In this document: in pieces, positions 22,001 through 34,040 of the stretch | Position numbering within the stretch: the first letter of the stretch is position 1 | Layout of the letters: every line of letters begins with the position of its first letter | From: Sambucus nigra | Taxonomy: Eukaryota; Streptophyta; Magnoliopsida; Dipsacales; Adoxaceae | DNA length: 64,000 nt | Direction of reading: 5' to 3' | Assembly (NCBI GenBank): GCA_949130495.1 | Contig: OX422220.1 | Location: 9,913,001-9,977,000, forward strand | Program-made: the position numbers and the translations under genes | Notes under the pieces: model-generated | Database searches by the model: none | What the model saw: only the letters and a program-made list of their open reading frames with translations | Told to the model about the DNA's origin: nothing

Positions 22001-24174
22001 TCTGTAATCCATCGTTAGTTTTTCCAATGTATTTCATGGCTACCAACTCTTTATTTTACTCTTCTTCAATATCTCATTGGGTGTTCTACCCATTATCGTC
22101 TGTGTTATTTGGTTATCTTCCCAAATGGACTCGTTTAGGGGCATTCGAAAGATTAATCGTTTTCACAATGGTATTAGAACTGTTTGTAGGGTTGGGATTT
22201 GATTTTCACATATCAGGGCTAGACTTTTTTGAGGTTACATATAGTGGGGTGTGGCTGCAATTTTGATTGGAAGTTGGTGGGGAATGAAGGGGTTAAGGAG
22301 GGGTGTCGCAGGCCTAAGGTTTGCAACACTTGGGCCTCGTTTGATACGCCGTATAAAGGGTTCGGATCGGATAGGATAAGAGTCGGATTGGATAGGATAA
22401 GGAGGGACCGTATAAGGCTTATTCCAATACTGCGTTTGGAATAGTTCTGAATAAGAAGACGGGATGGGATATAATAATATAGTCATGTGATTGAAATTCT
22501 CCGGATGGGATTAATTTATCTCCAGATTTCCAAAAATACCCTTATTTTGTATTTAATAATAAAAAAATAAAAAAATATATTGTTATAACATATTTTAACT
22601 CAATATCATAATATTCAATTCCACGTGGGATGTTAAAAAAATAATATTATGAGATGAAATTATGTATGTGCAAGTTGCATGAGTTTTTTTATAACTTAAT
22701 AAGGGTAGAGTAGTAATTTTTAATCAAATTTTGACACTGTATAATTTTATACGACCTGGGAGGTGGGATTTTTTTATCCCACTCATTGTGGGATAAGGAG
22801 CTCACTTTGGATAACTTATTCCATCTCATATCCCATCCTAAATTACACCAAACATTGGATAGGATAATTTTATCCAATACGAACCTCTTATACGGCGCAT
22901 CAAACGAGGCCTTAGGGTTTGAGGATGGTTTACAACGTATAGGGTTTGGTCAGTAATTGGGGGCTTGAATTATGAAGTCTATTTGTTCGTCTGTATGGGA
23001 CTATGACCATCGCATCACGGTTGCTTGCAATAGGTCATCAATTACACGAAAATTTAATGGAGGCGTTTGCTTGTCTTGCAACAAACCAGTCGACATGTTC
23101 ATTGCAACTGCGACTCCAAATTTGTGGAACGGTGTCTAGCCTATGCAACAAGTCTTCATCGCATTCAGTCGTGTGAATCTTCTTCCATGTACCCATCAAT
23201 GGTTATGCAAGGGCAACACACACACCAATGATATCATCATGCTTTGTTACCAATTTGATGCAAACACCAAAAATTGAATTCAAATAAGAGTGAAAAATGC
23301 ACAAGCACAAATCTAAATTTTTATTAATAAGCCAAGGATATATATCTTTCCAAATGGGGAATGATTACATTTATATGCATTGGCAGACTTCTAGAACTTC
23401 TAGCTTAAAAGTATTGGCTAAGTATGAGTTGTCATAAGATGAATTGTCATATGGCAATCATCACAAGGAATGGTTTATAAACTCGTTCCAGAATCCATGT
23501 CACCGACTCAATAAATAATGTATCATCACATGATTACACAAGTAATTCATAATTAAAACCATCAGTAAATAGTACATCATCAAATTGTAAAAAAAAAGTG
23601 CATTTATAATATAACAGACTATGCCCATAAATTAAACATATTTATTACATTATAATTTATTATCTATATATGAAATAAAAATAGTAAAATATTTGATAAC
23701 ATTAAAATTAAGTACAACATTACAATAACAATAATAAAACATATTACATATAAGTGCTTATATAAAAAGTAAAAATAGTAAATCAGAGGGCTTGATGTAA
23801 AACGTGTGAAGGCGCTTGCCTGTTTCAATTGAAGATTAAGCCTCACAATACAATAATTGAGGCTGGCATAAAAAACTTGATGCAACTCAGTTGCTAAACA
23901 TTCAGTAAAGTAAGGGGTGTGTGTATATGGGGAAGAAACTTAGAAAATTTGAAAGCAAGAAAAGAAAATGGAGCATGTGAAGAATTACAATGGGGACGTG
24001 AAGGGTATTGAGGGCGATGAAGGCCTTTACATCATCGTCAGACCAAGAGCGGAGAGATTGATCGCGCTTGATGAACTTTGAATAGTTTTCCAAAATAGAG
24101 AAACGTTTGCTCCAGAACTCCTTGTACCCGTCCCACTTCTTCCTAAATAGGGATGAATCTCCACTTTTTGCCAT
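17448..24174 (-). CDS. SDH6: Succinate dehydrogenase subunit 6-like gene (complex II), three exons
   Basis: Exon 1 at 24174-23989 (62 codons) encodes MAKSGDSSLFRKKWDGYKEF, then ENYSKFIKRD and LRSWSDDDVKAF. Exon 2 at 19626-19524 encodes LKTAREDVKYGVVGS...GVAWKYSRSLH. Exon 3 at 17548-17448 encodes VVFGWTFGHEIANHWMQLYR...MAAQVKFLD. Joined (186+103+101 nt) they give 129 residues in frame with GT-AG introns. From memory this is the plant-specific SDH6 subunit of mitochondrial complex II, a small inner-membrane protein of about 140 residues. Two oddities: TAG at 17448-17450 replaces an expected TGG, losing about ten residues (frame then open to TAA 17418). Also, the ORF upstream of exon 3 (GVTLSLRAG) looks coding but has no AG at its expected start, so a cryptic AG 24 nt downstream may be used. 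Introns of 4.4 and 2.0 kb are filled with transposons. It may be functional, or a recently decaying copy. Confidence 0.72.
18815..19402. mobile_element. hAT-type MITE in intron 2 of the SDH6-like gene
   Basis: The ends TAGGGGTGGCCAT and ATGGCCACCCCTA are inverted and flanked by the 8-bp duplication CTGTCAAT (18807-18814 and 19403-19410). Arms are rich in GGGCCTG/CAGGCCC-like GC blocks. The middle has a (TA)n tract at about 19003-19054. 588 bp, no ORF. Confidence 0.95.
19793..20400 (-). mobile_element. RTE-type LINE, 5'-truncated 3' fragment
   Basis: On the minus strand the translation gives FKKDGNISDDVTNRIKAHW, GVLCDRRIPLKLKGKFYR and RPAMLYGTQCWATK, then EMRMLRWICGKT and a tail ending IPNSWEKAL. 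This is the C-terminal end of the RT ORF of plant RTE LINEs, with their typical CCCAACTATTTGGGATCGGC text near the 3' end at 19815-19835. Several stops occur. It lies in intron 1 of the SDH6-like gene, in the same orientation. Confidence 0.85.
20401..20950. other. Intron 1 sequence without an assigned feature
   Basis: A minus-strand frame at 20752-20444 resembles an exon in composition, but I could not match it to a family. The SDH6 exon 1/exon 2 junction needs no exon here. Confidence 0.5.
20952..23465 (-). mobile_element. Small non-autonomous LTR retroelement in intron 1
   Basis: Direct repeats at about 20952-21140 and 23256-23465 share ATGCAAACACCAAAAATTG, TTTTTATTAA, ATCTTTCCAAATGGGGAATG and AGTATGG/AGTATGAG in the same order. 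They look like roughly 200-bp LTRs. Next to the right one, the minus strand reads TTGGTAACAAAGC (23240-23252), close to the initiator-methionine primer site TTGGTATCAGAGC, which fixes the orientation. Internal minus-strand frames (21567-21103 and 22046-21810) have no motif I recognise. A MITE sits inside at 22333-22911. LTR borders are approximate. Confidence 0.55.
22333..22911. mobile_element. MITE with GGCCTCGTTTGATRCGCC termini
   Basis: The ends GGCCTCGTTTGATACGCCGT and its reverse complement (22892-22911, one mismatch) bound 579 bp without an ORF. Flanking triplets TTG and TTA differ by one base, which would suit a PIF/Harbinger (Tourist-like) 3-bp duplication, but this is not certain. 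The arms contain repeated GGATWGGATAAG. Confidence 0.75.
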
Positions 24175-24246
24175 CTGATTTCAAATTTCAATCCAAAGCC
24201 TTCTCTCAAGGGAATAAGTAAGGGGAAAAGATGAGTTGCGGGATCA

Positions 24247-24253
24247 TTTTATA
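24247..24253 (-). promoter_or_regulatory. TATA box of the SDH6-like gene
   Basis: TATAAAA on the minus strand lies about 75 bases upstream of the ATG at 24174, leaving a short CT-rich leader (CTTTTCCCCTTACTTATTCCC). Position and context fit a plant core promoter. Confidence 0.55.
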
Positions 24254-24329
24254 ACCCATCTAATGCCTCATATAATTTAATTTATGCTAATTTTATTATG
24301 GATTTTTCATATTTAATTCCATCTACAAA

Positions 24330-24925
24330 GATCTATTTAGGCTAGACTCCCATGTATTTTTAGAATTGTAAAAAGTACCATAACCATCCAAAAATGCCTA
24401 TAATTTTCCTATAACCACCCATCCTTCTTTTTGTAAAAAATGACTCTTGTCCCATATCGGACCAACAACTAAAAAAATAAAAACATGAAAGTGGTGACAA
24501 ATAAATCATTATAAATAGGACTAAGTACTTAAGATCCCATTTTATTACCATTCCATTTTTATGCTCCACCCTCTACAACTCTCATCCAAAACATATAAAG
24601 GGGAGTCTGATCAATAGAAATCTAGGGGGAAGATTAGTTCGATAAAGTTGCAGCTACATCTAGAGCTTTTAGAGTCCTACACGGCTTATTCACCTTATGT
24701 TCCTTATAAATATAACCATCATCACTGGAAAAATGGTATGTAACTCTTGTTATTCTGAATTGATTAATAAGAAATAAAGAAACACCACGTGGATGTAGGC
24801 ATGTTGCTGAATCACATATATTCTTATATTGTGTAATTCATTTTCCTTGTATGATTTTGATTGTTGGGAATGAATCTTTATAGGATTTCAGCACCTGTAA
24901 TTGGCATCGTCTTTGGGAATCAAAT
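24330..24925 (+). repeat. Degenerate gypsy 5' LTR end and primer binding site
   Basis: A TATAAATAGG at about 24512 looks like an LTR TATA box. TTGGCATCGTCTTTGGGAA at about 24901-24919 is a close variant of TTGGCGCCGTCTGTGGGAA, a well-known plant gypsy (Tat-group) primer site, and marks the LTR end. The LTR start is not defined. Part of it recurs at 6870-6990. Confidence 0.6.
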
Positions 24926-25271
24926 TTCTTTTCCTAAGCCAATTAGAACTAATAAACGGCCATGCAACTCTATCATTCAATGGTAATCATCAGAATGGGC
25001 CTCCAATAACTAGAGTGAGGTCTGAGATCCACACCAACAGGAGTCGTAACTCTCCGAATGCATATTATCACCCTCGGTAGGAACACTCTAAACAGAGCAA
25101 CAAACAACTTAGATCTACCCAAATCTCATGGTTGGTATGTGCATATGAATAGTGGATCCTTCAATAAGAGGAGGCCACACACCTCCAAGAAAAAAAGAAT
25201 GTGCATCTACAATGTCATTTCGAAATTAAGAGGGAGGATATAGCAATCACGATATACGCGTCGATTAATAA

Positions 25272-25970
25272 TTGAGCTGCTACACATTGTGGGACTATCT
25301 CCACCAAGGAACTAGCCAGAAGGATCCTCACAAGTCAAATGAAATACCATTGACAAGGGCCATTGAAGAACCAGAACCTCCCAAAATGTTTGCAACTCCT
25401 GGGCTCAAAATCTATGATGGAAAGATTGACCCCATTGACAATGTTCATCAGTATAGGAGGCCTATGACTTATGAAGCAATAATGACGCTCTCACGTGCCG
25501 TATATTCCCTTCCGACCTGGAGTATATCGTACATAAATGGTTTGAAAAGCTGCCACACATGTCGATTAATAATTTCAAGCAGCTCGCTGAGGCCTTTACT
25601 ACCCGGTTCATTACCAGCAATACCCATCCTAAAGTGAATGGATTTTCTCATCACCATGAGAAAAAATCCATAGGAAACCTTATGGGAATATGCTAGGAAA
25701 TACTAGAAAACTTACAAGAAAATCAAAGATTTCTCCGAACAGGTCGTTTTGGCCTTGTTCAAGATCGAACTACCCAACAACTCTATGTTAACCCTTTCCA
25801 TCACAGAGAAAGAGGCGAACCCCATCGACAATCTCATGTCACGAATAGAGAAGTACACAGAGGTGAATGATGTGGTCACAGGCACTCAAAATGACAACAA
25901 CCGCCAGAAGATGACCAAGAATAATGATAATGAAAATGCCCCTAAGAAGGGGGAAAAGCAGAACGGGTGA
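25272..25970 (+). pseudogene. Gypsy (Tat-like) gag remnant
   Basis: The first frame carries PPKMFATPGLKIYDGKIDPI and HQYRRPMTYEA, the start of the plant gypsy gag domain. After a frameshift near 25490 the text continues in other frames (YIVHKWFEKLP, AFTTRF), as in the family's KWFxxLP region. Multiple frameshifts and stops break it. It lies about 350 bases after the primer site, as expected for gag. Confidence 0.75.
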
Positions 25971-26239
25971 TTGAAGAATGAAGACAAGGTATATCTTGCC
26001 AAGTCTTTCTAGGTGATCAACATTATTTTAAAGGAACCAATTTACAAGATCTTGACTAAAATCAAGGATTAATAATTCTTTAAGTGGCCAAAGAAGATGG
26101 GAGAGAACCGTCAAAGAGAAACAATGTACTTAGGTTCGCGTACCAAGAAAAGCATGGCATAAAATGGAAAATTGCAAGGACCTTAAGTCCCATTTAGAAT
26201 AAATGTCCCAAGCTATCCATTTGAGCGATTATGCTGATA

Positions 26240-26970
26240 AAAGGGCACCAAATTTGTCGTAGACATCAATCAGAAGCCCGATATTGTGCTAAAACATTAT
26301 TAGATAAGGCACGAGTTCGCAATCATCCACAGTGCATTTAACCCAAAGCAGATTCAACGCAACGTCATTCGGATGACAAGAGTGATGGAAGATTTGCAGT
26401 GACGGAAGATTTCCAGATCAAACCTGCCAAAAGTCCAGTAGGCAAGTGTCGATGCCCATAAGATACTAATTACAACAATAACATAGTCTTCAAGGAGGAT
26501 GACCTAGTCGGAGTTAGGACTCTTGTAATCATAATTAGGATTGCAAACTGGGATATGGATACGTTACTTGTTGACCAAGGAAGTTCCTCACAAGTTATGT
26601 ACCTAAAACTGTTTAACTGACTTAACTTTAAGGGAGAGTACCTCAAAGAAGCGACCATTCCTTTGGTTGTCTTTGTAAGATAACCATGCCGTTAGGGAAG
26701 TTGGTCCTACCCATTTGAACTAAAAATATCACAAAAATGATTAGTTCCTAGTTGTGGACATTGTCTCTCCTTAGTACGCAATCCTTGGACGGGGATGTAT
26801 CCATGATACGCGTGTTATCCCCTCCGGTTATCACTTCACCGATTGGAGGATAATGACGATTATGGAAAACCAGGTCGTTACTCAGTAATGCTTTATAGTC
26901 GTCATTAGGTCCAAACAAGATAATAGAATAAAAAAAGAGGTCGCCCTGAGCCGACCAAGAATGGGGATAA
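26240..26970 (+). pseudogene. Gypsy aspartic protease region remnant
   Basis: Broken frames carry FNPKQIQRNVI, NWDMDTLLVDQGSSSQVMY (the LVDTGSS-type active site with D-Q for D-T) and a PYAILGR-like SPQYAILGRG with downstream SGYHFT. The order matches the gag-protease linker and protease of Tat-type gypsy elements. Reverse transcriptase is absent. The sequence ends where the Athila-like LTR begins at 26976. Confidence 0.65.
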
Positions 26971-29118
26971 AAACTTGATGTGACGTAAAATGTGTATGCT
27001 ACGTGTGTACTTACAGCTCAAGTGTAACTCGTTTGCTCAAGTAATAATACCGGATAAGTCAGGGTTGAATCCTCAGGGAATAGGAGGTAAATCGTTCTAA
27101 CGATAACAATAGGGTCGGCTTATAGAATCTAGGTATCGACTCACGAAATAAAGAAAATGTGATTTATTGTGGGAAATTTCTACTTCACTAAGAAAACCTA
27201 ACTAGCAAGTGCAATTAACTTTAAGAAAGCGGGAAACTAAAATTTTCAATTTTAGAAAAACTATTCAGAAAAGTCGAGTTGGCATCTAATCCCCCGAGCT
27301 GTAGGTATCTCTGCCAAGTATAAAATTCTCAATAATAATATATTTAATTAGAAGATGAACTTTAACTAATCCAAAGCATTATATATATGAGGGTGTCAAT
27401 CCGCACAATATTAAGTCAACAAGTTAATTAAGGTGAATGACAAAATTATTGACATATATATCGCATTCTCAAACACTCTGATTACCTACAAAAAATGGAG
27501 TTAAGAGACAACCAATATTAGTTTCAATAAAAATATCAAACCTTAACAATTAACCATACAATCACATTGAATTTTATATCTGTCGTAAAAAACCTAGGTT
27601 AGGTTCATGTTCCCTAACTCTCTATGAATCGAGTCAGACATGATTGTATTAACTACACAAGAATTCATTAACAAGCATGTAAACATAATGAAATAATAGT
27701 GAAGGTGCTAGAAATTAATGTTACTAAGGTTGAAGAACATAATCACGCAAGAAAAAGAAAAACTGAAAATAAGCTATGATCTTGTACTAAATTTATGATG
27801 CAAAATATGTAAAATATTCTCCTAGATATTCCTCCTTGATTAGTAGCTCTATAATGAATTAAAATTATCTTATAAGAACCATAATGACTAAATATATGGG
27901 TTAGAAGTCATTTAAAAAAAGTCCATAAACTCTAAAATTCTTTCGGCCAAAAGATAAGCCCAAACTAAAAATCCCGTAGCCCCGAACCCATTCCCCCCTC
28001 TCTCGATGAACCCATTCTCAGGGAGAATCGATTTTCCCTCAGACCCAAACCATCTCCGTCCTAGGCTCTGACCAAGGATGCCATGTGTGGTCGACTATAA
28101 CACCTCGTAATTTCGAGGATTTAGTATTGAATTATTTTGGGGGATATAAAAATATTTAAATTGGAGAAACTTAAATTTATGATTTGGAGAATTTATTTGA
28201 GTGGGAAGAATTATTTATATTTAGCGACTTTAAGTTAAATTGTTCGAAATTTCGCGTGTCACATTTTGAGGTCAAAATTTGGGAATGTTATATAGTATTT
28301 CGGATGACAATTCTGAGTGCGCAGTTGAGTCTGGATGGGTCGAGATGGTCAGAAAAGAGTGCCCGGGGGTAGTAATTGGGTCTCGGGTCATTTTTGGGCA
28401 TAGCCGGGCCCACACGGGGTGATTTGGGCCATTTTAATTAGGCCCAGGTGGCCAAAAACGGGATTTGGAGTTTTAAAATCTGATTGGGGGAAAAGTTGAA
28501 CGACATTTAACAAATTCTAAACCTAGGGTTTGAGAGAGAAACAGAGGAAACAAATCAAGAGCAGATTGAAGACTTTTTGGAGACAAATCGAGGGACAAAT
28601 TGGGTGTTCTTCATCGACACCTTCTCTACACCAACAGATTAGACTCTACAAACAATTAGAGGCACGTGGTTAACTGTTGTGATTCTTAAATTGATGATAA
28701 TCAATTCATACTATGGGAGGTGTAAATCCAAAATTCGTTTTGGGTGGGTATTCATGTAAAATTGGGTTTTCGGTAATTGATATACTTTAATGGGATTAAG
28801 GGTGAAATTTATTATGTTTATAATTCTGGAATGTAGAGGTATGAATCGTATGTTAAAACTAGTAAGAATCGATAGCTAATTTCTGTTAATTGGAATGAAA
28901 ATCGTATTGGAGATTTGAAACCCGGATAAAACCAAATCGGGAAAATGTTGGAATTATTGGAAATTAGTTGATTAATTAAGGTCTCTAGGATGTTTAGACC
29001 CATTTCTTATGTGGAGATAATGTTGGTTGTGATTAGGTAAGGGTTTGGAATTAAAACAAAAAGCTTGAGGGTTCATCAATGGCTGAAACAGAAAGCCGGA
29101 GAAGACGAATACCTGTTC

Positions 29119-29155
29119 GATCGATCGATCGACCCAGGGGATCGATCGATTGATG
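29119..29155. repeat. (GATC)n hairpin in the solo LTR
   Basis: GATCGATCGATCGACCCA is followed by GGGGATCGATCGATTGATGG. The first 18 bases are identical to those of the LARD LTR hairpin at 8706. Confidence 0.85.
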
Positions 29156-30526
29156 GTCCCAGAATTTTGACAGTTAGACCAGTTTTGTATACAATTGGAA
29201 ATTAATTTAAGATTTAATTTCCATGCATTGTTTAATGTTAAATAATTATGAAGCACATATTCGTAACAATGATAGGGAAAAGTAATTAGAGTTAGGGAGG
29301 ATTCACGTGAGGCTTTTTATGGATAAATTCGGGGAATTAGATTCCAGATTAATTATATACGGATTGAGTGAGCAAGTACAGGTATATTGGTTAAGCGACG
29401 CCAAGGTGTTAAATTAATTATGGAGATAAACAAATCAATTTGGAGTCGGAATGTAGACTCGGGAAATATTAAGTTATGGACCAAGTGAGCGAGTCCGGGT
29501 ATGTTGTTTGAGTGACACAAGGTAATAAATTAATTAATTTGTAAATTAATTAAATTATATTTGAATCATAGACTCGGGTAAATATTATATAAATTAATGT
29601 GTAAAGTATTTATATTAGAGTCGGACCATAGACTTGGCGAAAATATTAAATTAATTAACGTGTGAATTAAATGAATTAGAGTCGGACCATAGACTCAAAA
29701 AGATGATAAATTAATAAGTGAGCAAATTAATTAAGTTGAGACGGTCCAGAGACTCGGGAAATTATAGTCTAGTGTTACGGGGTTTTGATTACACGATAAA
29801 GTCGGGATTTATATTATATATATACGGTTTAGTGATAGTATCTATATATGTGTGTATATATTGTGTGTGCTATTAAATATCATTGACTAGATATTTATTT
29901 AATTTATATGCTCTAGGACTATCAAGGGAGGTTGCGTGATGTGGGTGAATACCCTAGCTTGAGGAGCAGGGCGAGTATATCCCCAGGTCATAGCGTCCAG
30001 TATATGGGTGAGGGGTTTATCTCACTTTCAGGGAAGAAATATGACCGCCTCAACTACGTTTATATTTTGAGTTAGGTTGGTGAGCGATTCCAACTTAGGG
30101 AACTAGGTTATGTGAGCACACCTAGTGAGATAGCACTTTAGAGGGAATCATCCGGTGAGGGTATACTCGAAGGGATGGATATACATATGATATATGTGTG
30201 GATGTTTTAGTAAAGGTACATATATAATGGTCTTAAATATTATATGCAGGTACACTACACCAAAATGACAAAATTGTCACCTTTCAGTCGGTCGCCCTTG
30301 TCAAGGTCATTGACCGTGACAAAAAACACGCGTTTTGTGTCACGGTCATTGACACGACCGTGACAAGTCCGTGAAAAATTTACTTGTCACGGACTTGTCA
30401 CGGTCCATGACCGTGACAATTCTTTAAATAATTGTCACGATCAAGGACCTTGACACGACCGCGACAACTTCTGCAGCAAAAACCTTTACCCCTTCTTTTT
30501 TCCCCCGGTCGTTCCCTCCTTTTTCC

Positions 30527-30532
<6 letters not shown>

Positions 30533-30571
<39 letters not shown>

Positions 30572-30590
30572 ATATATATATGTTTGTGTG

Positions 30591-30622
<32 letters not shown>

Positions 30623-30800
30623 CATGTGTGGTGGGTGGGGGCAGGGGGCTGTTTTGTGTGTGTGTGTGTGTGTGTATGTGTGGTGGGTGGAGGTGTGGAG
30701 GGAGGTTCAGGGTGGGGGGCTATTGTGTGTGTGTGTGTGTATGTGTATGTGGTGGGTGGGGGTGGGTAGGGGGGCAGGGTGGGGGTAGGGGGTATATTCA
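30533..30800 (+). repeat. CT, GT and G-rich leader of CACTA copy C
   Basis: A CT tract at about 30529-30564 is followed by GT repeats separated by GGTGGGTGGGGGC and GGTGGGTGGGGGTG blocks to about 30790. A further G tract lies near 31041-31060. The overlapping frames are artefacts. Confidence 0.85.
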
Positions 30801-32320
30801 CGAGTTATTTGTATATATATGTGTGGTTTTTTTTTATCTTCATATGATGTTTATATGTTGGAAATAACTCATAAATTTGTCAATTTATTTTTGTATTTGA
30901 ATTTACCTAGAGTTCTTGAATTTTTTGCACTTTTGTTGAAACTAACTAGTGAATATATGTTTGTGTATGTTTGTTAGGTGTATATGACGTTTATATGTTG
31001 GAAATAACCCATGAATTTGTCAATTTGTTTGTGTGTGTGTGGGTGGGGGGGGGGGGGGGTAAGGCAAGGTACCACTGTAATTCTCTCTTAATATCGTGTT
31101 TTGATGATTCTATGAGATAATATATATTGTTTCAAGGTTAACTCATTGTAGATAAAAACATTCATATAGTAAAATTAAATTGAATCCATCCATAGATTCT
31201 ACATCCACTAAAATATAATTAATAAATGAAACAGTTTTAGATGAAAGTAAATTAATAATTAGTGCCCATCATATGAAAGTAGGATTGCCCCTTAGTGTAA
31301 ATTAGTAAATTAATAATTGTATACGTTAATTGTTAGTTTAATTGATGAAATGAATTAATTGAGTAGATGAATTAGAAGGAGTACGGGATACACATTTGTT
31401 GTTGACATTGCTGTTGGATTATTTTGTTTAGTAAATGTTTGGTTGGTTAGTTTTAAAAGTGGCATGACCACTGGATTATTGTCCATATGGGGGGTGAGAT
31501 TTTTCAACTTTTTTTGAAAATTACTTTGTATTTCGAACAATGTAAATAAGACATAATTTAATGAAACATACTATATATAATTATTAATGATTGAATTTGA
31601 ATATAAATAAGAAATAATTAATGATTGGATTATTGTGTGTGTGGTGGGGGGCAGGGGGTGGTGTGTGTGGTGGGGGTGGGGGTAGGTACTTTAACCCAAA
31701 CCACATGAAACGCAGATGTTGTGTGATTAAACCCCAAAGTGTCCCAATCAAAGCCCCTAGTGAAATCCTAAAGTAACACATAGGCCTTAAACTAATACAA
31801 TACACCTTTAATTTCTGCCGACATCCATGCGCACGAGGCTAAACATGATAATTACAACTTATGATCATTAGTAAGGTTAAAACTGAAAGTAGGATTTAAA
31901 TCAACCATTTTAACACGAAGGTGACTAAGGTTCAAAATAATTTCGAATTTTGATAAAAAAAAGTTGTCTTAAATCATTAATGTTTCTTTAAAACATATGA
32001 TTCATCAATACAATACAGATTTTATATCAGTTTGAACAAGTGTTAAGCAAAAAACATGATTTTAATTAAGGTACAAACCTATAATGAATTAAATTTGGTT
32101 TCTTTACATAAAACCCACATAATGAACAATGTACCCCCCCCCCCCCCCCCCCCCACAAATGTTGGATTCAAACCTGGCATTTTTTTAAACCCGAATAGAT
32201 TATTTATGGCAACCAAACATAAACAAGTAACATGTAAACCTTGATAAAGCAAGATATTTCTTTCCTGAACAATTATGAATGGGTGATTCCTTTTATTCGA
32301 TCCCTTATAACACAAAATAT

Positions 32321-32390
32321 GTGGTGGGGGTGGGGGAAGGGGGGGTGGGGGCAGGGATGGGGGTGGGTGTTGGGGTAGGGGTGGGGGGCT
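32321..32390 (+). repeat. G-rich tract upstream of the Transposase_24 gene in copy C
   Basis: Runs of three to seven G separated by one to four bases, such as GGTGGGGGTGGGGGAAGGGG, lie just before the gene start at 32456. They could form G-quadruplexes. A related tract is at 31643-31686. Confidence 0.85.
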
Positions 32391-32455
32391 GCGTGTGTGT
32401 CTATGTGTACTAATAACATTTTTTTATCTGTACTAATAGCAATTTTTTACAGCAA

Positions 32456-33480
32456 ATGTCTCCTTCAGGTATTAAGGCGAGGATGATGATGCTGGTTATG
32501 ATGATGTCGTCTGGGCTCGGTGGTAGCAGAGGCGACGAGGGCTCCTCGGCCCCTAGGCTCCCCAAATATGGAAAATTTTGGATTACCATCGAGAACAAGT
32601 CGGAGCTATTAGCGAGATCCCTCGAGCTGCTAAAGACAATCATCGGCCTGGGGTTTATGAGTTGGAAGGAGGTGCCATATGAGCTCAAGTTAGCTGTTTG
32701 GGCGGCACTACAGGTAATATATTTATATGAATATTTCAATTTCAATTTCAATTTCAATTTCAATTTCAATTTCAATTTATATTTATTAGCAACTAACATT
32801 GTATTTGTTGGACAGGAACAGTTCAACTTGGATCCAAAGTTACGCGATTCCGTCTTAGAGCAGTTGAGGGGCAACACAAGACGTGGAAGAAAAATATGCG
32901 AACACGGTACTTTGGAAAAACACGAAAGTCCATTATCCAATGGTGTGGATCCGTCTCGCGCAAGGAGCTGATCTCATTGGCACAATGGCAAAAGTTCATT
33001 GACAATGAGATGGAGGATCGACAATTGGCATCTCGCCAACCGGGGAGGGAAAATCGGGCAAAAAAGACGGACGTGCACTACTCCGGCCGAACGTCTTACG
33101 CCGAGGTGGAGCATAGGACGAAGGTAAGATTTAATTTTTCTATAACTACAGAAATATATTATTCTTCATTATTTTACTTTGCGGGGCCGATACTGATTTT
33201 ACTTTATTTTATTTTAGGGGGTAGGGAGTGGCCCAGGGGTAAGCCACATAGGCTCGATACTTATGTGGAGGGGAAGGACAAGGAGGTGTCCCCGAGCATC
33301 GCGACCATGATTGTAAGTAATCCGACAGTTTAATTTTTGTTAATTACGTTATAATTTTTTAGTTTACTTATTTTACTAATTATGTGCTTTTTGTCATTTC
33401 AGGCAAAGCTTAAGGAAGTGCATGAGTCGCAGTCTGATGCCGACAAGGCATCTTTGTCCACAGACGCACTCAGCTAAGTT
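32456..33480 (+). pseudogene. Transposase_24 (Ptta/En/Spm) gene of CACTA copy C
   Basis: Exons at 32456-32713, 32816-33123, 33218-33312 and 33403-33477 share exon borders with copies A and D. Exon 2 contains FIDNEMEDRQLASRQ, GRENRAKKTDVHYSGRTSYA and EVEH, but a one-base deletion near 32873 shifts its frame. Exon 3 is 95 instead of 111 bases. Exon 4 ends early at TAA (LSQ changed to LS-stop). Intron 1 holds seven tandem ATTTCA units. The start ATG lies three bases after a TTTTTTACAG acceptor. The role, as in copy A, would be binding or cutting of CACTA ends, inferred from the family. Confidence 0.8.
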
Positions 33481-33511
33481 CTTGGCTCTGATCGCAAGGG
33501 GAGGACAAGGG

Positions 33512-34040
33512 GGTGAGCTCGCAGGTGGCCAAATCTAGGATCATCGGATTGGAGACGAACGACACCGGGTTAGCTCGAACGGTGGATTCACATAACGCAA
33601 AGCTGTCCCGTTTGGAGGCGACAGTCCAAGATATGTACTCATTCATGAAGCGTACATTGGGCGGAGACTGTAAGGGGAAAGGGAAGGAGAGGCGGTGGAG
33701 GAGGAGGAGGTGGTGCGGGAGAACGAGGCACAGGATGACGAGGATGTGGACCTCGCTGCTTCATCACCGACACGTGCGTACTTCGATGATCCACTTCCTT
33801 ATTTGGCTCCCTTCCCCAGACCGATGTCGACAATTGATTGGCATAACGTGTTCATATTGGACGTATTTGATGGACAACGGATAGGGCGGGGGTTGAGGGA
33901 CCCGAATATCGTCTAGGATGGAATAGCTCATGGACGTGCGCTTCAAGAGATCGAGTCCAAAGTGCTTGTCACGCATGTGATACCCACGAAGGAGAACTCC
34001 CTATTGTGGTTGCACGAACAATGCGGCACGATGTATATTA
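33512..34040 (+). pseudogene. Downstream coiled-coil ORF region of CACTA copy C
   Basis: After the shared AGGGGGTGAGC junction the -1 frame reads SRIIGLETNDTGLA, KLSRLEATVQDMYSFMKR, then shifts frame again near 33690. Other frames continue with PMSTIDWHNVFILDVFDG and VLVTHV..KENSLLWLHEQC. It parallels copy A 3827-4324 but has more lesions. Confidence 0.6.

Noticed and set aside
30398..30867. Overlapping ORFs on both strands in GT/CT/G-rich sequence
   Set aside because: They are translations of simple repeats within a CACTA leader and have no domain or splice structure.
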